From: Alicyclobacillus fructus
GTDB lineage: Bacteria > Bacillota > Bacilli > Alicyclobacillales > Alicyclobacillaceae
Assembly: GCF_017329605.1 (NCBI RefSeq)
Contig: NZ_JAFMTY010000014.1
Span: 1-64,000 of the forward strand
Reading direction: 5' to 3'
Length of the DNA stretch: 64,000 nt
Of this stretch, positions 58,353 through 64,000 are shown one piece after another. Under the pieces are notes generated by a model that was given only the letters and a program-made list of their open reading frames with translations, ran no database searches and was not told the origin of the DNA. The first letter of the stretch is position 1. Every line of letters starts with the position of its first letter. The position numbers and the translations under genes are program-made.

Positions 58353-60233
58353 TCAGTGCAGAGCCGCAATGGCCCTGGCCAGGTTCGCGACATTGGGTGT
58401 GCCGATGCCGGACGCCGGGTCATACCCCTGCGCCGCCGACCAATACCAGTTGTTCCCTGTTGTGATGTCGTTGAACGGTCGATTCGTCCCATAGCCATTT
58501 TGCTGCATGAGTCGATAGAAGATGGGATCCAGGAATCCCACGCGGCCTCCGACGTACTGGTCGAGAAGCGCCGTGATGCCGTTCAGCTGGGGCGCCACAA
58601 AGCTCGTGCCACCGTAGCCCGCGAGCCAGCCGCCCCCGGCGCTCCAGTACACGAGATAGCCCGTCTCCGGATCCGCGTCCATCGAGACGTCCGGCAGGTT
58701 GCGGCCCGGGTAGTTGCTTGGCAGGTTGTAAGTGAAGGGAGAGCTGTACAGCACGCCCTGCGAGTCTGTGAAGGCTTGGTTGGCCGCGCTGTTCTGGACG
58801 CCGCTCACGCCATTTTGATACCACGGACGCGGGAAGATGACGCTCACGCCGCCTCCCGTCCCGATGGGAAACAAGCCCTGATAGCCGAGGTTCTGCAGGT
58901 ATTGCCACGACCACGGCTGCTCCGCCGTGATGTTGACCGAGCCGAGCGGGAACGTGGCCGAGAACGGCACGGTCGTCCCGCCAGCGGCGGTGATGTATGG
59001 ATCCGACGCCGGGAAATCGACGGTGAGCGGCGTGGAAAATCCTTGTGACGGCGGGAAGTCCCGAGCCGTGTCATACGCACCAGAGTCACCGGCCGCCGCG
59101 TAGAGCGAGATGCCCTGCGCGGCCGCTTCCATGAACGCCTGTGTGAAGGCGAGCAGCTCATCGACATACGACTGGCCCTCGTTCATCTGCGGCAAGTAAT
59201 CGATCTCCGGTTGCCCCCAGCTCACAGACAGCGAGTCGGCCAGATTGTCGGAGACCGCTTGGTAGAAGGCGTCGATAAAGCCCTGGTCGGTGTTCGGCGC
59301 GTCGTACACCAACACCTTGGCGCCCGGCGCAATGCCACCCGACTGCTCGACGTCGAGCGTCGTCTCGACGGAGCCGTCGTCCATCTGTCCGCCGCCGTCG
59401 ACATTCACCACCTGGATGCGGTTTTGAGCCACGTTCAGCCCGATGCCTTGCCAGTACGTGTAAGCATCCTGCGGGTTGAAGCTCGACAGGGTGACAATGC
59501 CCATGGTTTCTCCCTTGCCCGTGATGCCTTGTTGATACAGCGGATTGATGTCGTAGCGATTCGCCGTGTCACCCACCGTGTAGCTGCCTGGAGTGCCCGT
59601 TGCCGTGCTGCCTCCCTGCGGCAACACCGCCTTTGGAGATGGCATCCCCGACACGTTCGGCGTCTTCACCGTGAGCGACTGCGCCGCGTTCGCCGTGTCG
59701 AGGCCCACGACCGCCAGCACGTTGGTCAGCAGGGCCACCGGGATCTGTGGCGGCTTCTTCGGCGCGCGGAACACCCGTCCGTTGGCCTTGAACAGGTCGA
59801 TCACGGTGTTGAACGCGTTGTCAAACTGCTGAATGGTCCCCTGCACCTGCATGTCCAGGTGATCCGCGTCCACATTCACCACCTGCAGGCCGTACTGCGC
59901 AAGCTCCTGCTTGATCTGCTGGATGGTCTGATCCGACGGCGCGAACTGCTCAGCGAATTGGCTCGTGGTCAAAAACTTGTGATACTGCGCGCTGCCCGGC
60001 GTTTCGGTCTGCTGGATGTAATTCTGTAAAGCGATAGGATTCTGTACGCGCAAAATCACCGACGCCGTGACGGTTTGGCTCGCATTGGCGGGCCCCAGAT
60101 CTTGTGCGTTTTCCGCCGACGGATTCGCGAGCGGCGCCGCTTGAACGGCGTCCGCCTCCATGGTTGGCACTCCCACAGCCAGCATGCCGAGCGCGGCAGA
60201 AAGCCCCGCCACAAGTGATTTCCAGACCCCCAC
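58353..60233 (-). CDS. S53 (sedolisin/kumamolisin-like) acid serine-carboxyl peptidase
   Basis: A 626-aa secreted preproenzyme. A signal peptide (about residues 1-32) precedes an S53 prodomain (about 41-190) and the catalytic domain. Catalytic Glu290 and Asp294 lie in SVETTLDVEQSGG, oxyanion Asp383 in AAAGDSG, and nucleophile Ser544 in GGTSFVAPQ. The C-terminal calcium site is YDPASGIGTPN. Family members from Alicyclobacillus (kumamolisin-As, for example) digest collagen at low pH and high temperature. The serine box is GGTS rather than the usual SGTS. Start GTG 60233 has a modest ribosome site. Confidence 0.92.
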   Translation of the reverse strand: MGVWKSLVAGLSAALGMLAVGVPTMEADAVQAAPLANPSAENAQDLGPANASQTVTASVILRVQNPIALQNYIQQTETPGSAQYHKFLTTSQFAEQFAPSDQTIQQIKQELAQYGLQVVNVDADHLDMQVQGTIQQFDNAFNTVIDLFKANGRVFRAPKKPPQIPVALLTNVLAVVGLDTANAAQSLTVKTPNVSGMPSPKAVLPQGGSTATGTPGSYTVGDTANRYDINPLYQQGITGKGETMGIVTLSSFNPQDAYTYWQGIGLNVAQNRIQVVNVDGGGQMDDGSVETTLDVEQSGGIAPGAKVLVYDAPNTDQGFIDAFYQAVSDNLADSLSVSWGQPEIDYLPQMNEGQSYVDELLAFTQAFMEAAAQGISLYAAAGDSGAYDTARDFPPSQGFSTPLTVDFPASDPYITAAGGTTVPFSATFPLGSVNITAEQPWSWQYLQNLGYQGLFPIGTGGGVSVIFPRPWYQNGVSGVQNSAANQAFTDSQGVLYSSPFTYNLPSNYPGRNLPDVSMDADPETGYLVYWSAGGGWLAGYGGTSFVAPQLNGITALLDQYVGGRVGFLDPIFYRLMQQNGYGTNRPFNDITTGNNWYWSAAQGYDPASGIGTPNVANLARAIAALH

Positions 60234-60399
60234 AGTCAGACCCCCAAGATATCCGAATCGTGTCCTTCGCCAGACAGATTCGGCGCGGGGTATCCAGACT
60301 CCTTCAGAGAAACGGATCGAGTTTTGTCGACCCGCCTACCGTTTGATCTCCATCGGAAAAGCACCGCAAGGAGGTCGGTCGGCGCCTGGTGAGCGCCCG

Positions 60400-62091
60400 T
60401 CAAGCGCCGACCACGTGTTCTTCCGCCACGTCCTCCACCACCGTCGTCGCATCGCGAATTCGCTCGTCGAGATCGCGCGCATGGCGCTCGGTTTCTTCTT
60501 CGCTCCAACCGCAAGCCGCCGCCATGTACCGGATGACGGCCTCACGGTTTGCGCGCACCCAGTCGATGTCGAAGTACAGCGCGCCCGTCCGGCGGATGAA
60601 GAAGTCCGACGGCGTGACCACCATCTCGTGCCGAAGGCCGTACTCCAATTCCGCATACACATCGGGCCTCAGCCCATACGCCTCTGCGCGATCCCGCCCG
60701 GACGCGAGCAGGCTGAAGACAAGATCGACATTCGTCCCGTAGCGCCGAGCCAGGCGCCGCGCGTCCTCCTCCGCCAAGCCGAGCTTCACGCCGCGCTGCA
60801 CGCGATCCTCGATAAACGCCGGCATGTGGGCGGATCCGCCGAAATCCCCGCCGGAGTATGGGATTTTGTCCGTCGTGCAGGGGCGGAAGCGCCGCCCGTC
60901 CTCGGCGAGATCGCGCGCAACCATGTCCACCACTTTTTCGGCCATCTTCCGATAGCCCGTCAGCTTGCCGCCGGCGATGGTCAAAAGCCCCGAGGGAGAG
61001 ACAAACACCTCGTCCTTGCGCGAGATCTCGGACGGATCCTTGCCCTCCTCGTGGATGAGGGGCCGGACACCGGCCCAGCTGCTCTCGATGTCCTCCGCCG
61101 TGAGCTTGACGCTCGGGAACATGAAATGGATGCACTCGATGAGGTAATCGCGATCCGCCTTCGTCATGCGCGGATGGACGAGATCGCCGTGATAGTCGGT
61201 GTCCGTGGTGCCGATGTAGGTCTTCCCGTCGCGCGGAATGGCGAACACCATGCGCCCGTCGGGCACGTCGAAGTACACGGAATTGCGGAGCGGGAATCGC
61301 TTGCCGTCCACGACGATGTGCACGCCCTTGGTGTGATGCAGCGTTTTGCCGGACTTCGATCCGTCCTTCTCACGCAGTTCGTCGACCCAGGGGCCGGTGG
61401 CATTGACGACCTTCCTCGCCCGAATGGTGAACGCCTCGCCGGAGAACACATCCTCGATCTCAGCTCCGGCGATGCGGCCGCGATCGTACACAAAGCCGGT
61501 GGCCTTCGCGTAATTGAGCGCAAGCCCCCCCATCTCCACCGCCTTTTTCAGGATCTCGAGCGTGAGGCGCGCATCGTCCGTCCGGTACTCGACGTAGTAT
61601 CCGGCGCCCTTCAAACCCTCTCGGCGCAGGAGCGGCTCCACGCGAAGCGCCTCGTCGGCGCTCAGCATCTTGCGACGCTCGGACCGCTTGACGCCCGCGA
61701 GTTTGTCGTAGATGTAAATTCCGACGCTCGTGGCGAGCCAGCCGTACGTGCCCCCCTCGATGATGGGCAACAGCATCCACACCGGTGTGGTGATGTGCGG
61801 GCCGTTCTCGTAGACGATGGCGCGCTCCTTGCCGACCTCCGCGACGAGCCCCACCTCAAACTGCTTCAAGTAGCGCAATCCGCCGTGCACCAGCTTCGTC
61901 GATCGGTTGGACGTGCCCGCAGCGAAGTCCTGCATCTCCACGAGGCAAGCCTTCATGCCGCGCGCGGTGGCATCGAGCAGGATGCCCGCCCCCGTGATGC
62001 CGCCGCCAATGATCAGCACGTCGAACGTGTCCCGAGCCATCTCCGCCTTGATGGCCGATCTCTCTGCAACCGAAAACCGCGCTTCCCCCAT
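60400..62091 (-). CDS. glpD: Aerobic glycerol-3-phosphate dehydrogenase
   Basis: A 563-aa membrane-associated flavoprotein oxidising glycerol-3-P to dihydroxyacetone-P. FAD motif DVLIIGGGITGAGILLDATA, TSNRSTKLVHGGLRYLKQFE, and TTDTDYHGD. ATG 62091 follows AAAGGAGG; an in-frame extension over the leader terminator is ignored. It lies downstream of glpK with a 153-bp leader holding a terminator, matching the GlpP antitermination arrangement of Bacillus glpD. Confidence 0.95.
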   Translation of the reverse strand: MGEARFSVAERSAIKAEMARDTFDVLIIGGGITGAGILLDATARGMKACLVEMQDFAAGTSNRSTKLVHGGLRYLKQFEVGLVAEVGKERAIVYENGPHITTPVWMLLPIIEGGTYGWLATSVGIYIYDKLAGVKRSERRKMLSADEALRVEPLLRREGLKGAGYYVEYRTDDARLTLEILKKAVEMGGLALNYAKATGFVYDRGRIAGAEIEDVFSGEAFTIRARKVVNATGPWVDELREKDGSKSGKTLHHTKGVHIVVDGKRFPLRNSVYFDVPDGRMVFAIPRDGKTYIGTTDTDYHGDLVHPRMTKADRDYLIECIHFMFPSVKLTAEDIESSWAGVRPLIHEEGKDPSEISRKDEVFVSPSGLLTIAGGKLTGYRKMAEKVVDMVARDLAEDGRRFRPCTTDKIPYSGGDFGGSAHMPAFIEDRVQRGVKLGLAEEDARRLARRYGTNVDLVFSLLASGRDRAEAYGLRPDVYAELEYGLRHEMVVTPSDFFIRRTGALYFDIDWVRANREAVIRYMAAACGWSEEETERHARDLDERIRDATTVVEDVAEEHVVGA

Positions 62092-62121
62092 GGTTTTTGG
62101 CCTCCTTTGCGTTCGTAAAGC

Positions 62122-62168
62122 AAAAAAACCACAAACCAAGCGCCCTCTGGGCACCTGACCTGTGGTTT
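62122..62168 (-). promoter_or_regulatory. Leader terminator of glpD (GlpP antitermination candidate)
   Basis: On the minus strand AAACCACA (62161-62168) pairs with TGTGGTTT (62126-62133), an inner GTGCCC/GGGCGC stem adds pairing, and seven Ts follow. It sits between the glpK stop and the glpD start. In Bacillus, GlpP bound to glycerol-3-P prevents termination at such a site; the glpP gene is not in the window. Confidence 0.75.
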
Positions 62169-62244
62169 TCTCAACGTCTCAACCATGCCGGATGAACTTG
62201 TCAAGCTCATGATACCATCCGCGCAGGTGCGGATCCACGAGCCG

Positions 62245-64000
<1,756 letters not shown>

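Overview
This window looks like chromosomal DNA of a spore-forming, thermoacidophilic Firmicute close to Alicyclobacillus (inference, no database search). Base composition is about 60% G+C. Several things point this way: Bacillus-like gene order (tadA, tRNA-Ser, SRP RNA, then dnaX-ybaB-recR), two KinA/KinB-like kinases, perfect Bacillus-type LexA, cre and PhoP sites, a kumamolisin-like S53 acid protease and a hopanoid-associated glycosyltransferase (hpnB). No phage, plasmid, IS or CRISPR array was found.

Layout. 1-4.4 kb: a minus-strand GntR regulator plus solute-binding protein and two permeases of a peptide-type ABC importer, with no ATPase. 4.4-10.7 kb: mscL, recR, ybaB, dnaX, a frameshifted membrane gene, a soluble sensor kinase, SRP RNA, tRNA-Ser, tadA and comFB. 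10.7-14.8 kb: asnB, small membrane proteins, a lipoprotein and an AT-rich island holding a decayed secreted-protein gene. 14.9-19.4 kb: methionine salvage, mtnW-mtnX-mtnB on the minus strand and mtnD on the plus strand, with clusters of DnaA-box-like sequences. 19.5-22.1 kb: small genes, a TetR regulator, tRNA-Asp and tRNA-fMet. 22.1-30.6 kb: glcK, pgi, a histidine phosphatase, helD and a yhgE/TetR pair. 30.7-34.3 kb: intracellular peptide salvage (pcp, ggt family, M29 aminopeptidase).

34.3-39.8 kb: ugpA-ugpE-ugpB-ugpQ followed by a phospholipase D-like lipoprotein, behind an 11-bp-periodic PhoP-box array. This is a phosphate-scavenging unit for glycerophosphodiesters. 39.8-43.4 kb: an FAD dehydrogenase divergent from a DUF4406 gene whose promoter spacer contains a perfect LexA box, then thymidine kinase and an SDR. 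43.5-48.7 kb: a CvpA-transglutaminase fusion, a membrane sensor kinase, an XRE-type HTH fused to guanylate kinase, and hpnB. 48.8-53.9 kb: a FUSC protein, a PAS sensor kinase and a cre-controlled DUF3311/sodium-solute symporter pair. 53.9-58.3 kb: DUF2306 protein, alpha-glucuronidase, SDR and GntR (glucuronoxylan use). 58.3-64 kb: S53 protease, glpD with a terminator-bearing leader, glpK and the 3' end of glpF.

Functional themes are carbon scavenging (glycerol, glycerophosphodiesters, glucuronic acid, peptides), phosphate starvation and signalling through three sensor kinases without adjacent response regulators. The strongest novelty candidate is the HTH-guanylate kinase fusion, preceded by a promoter with a 12-bp palindrome over its -10 and followed 12 bp later by a sensor kinase. 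Next are the SOS-type promoter on the DUF4406 gene, the DnaA-box clusters and the Pho-controlled ugp operon. Functions are read from motifs by eye; no alignments or structure predictions were run.
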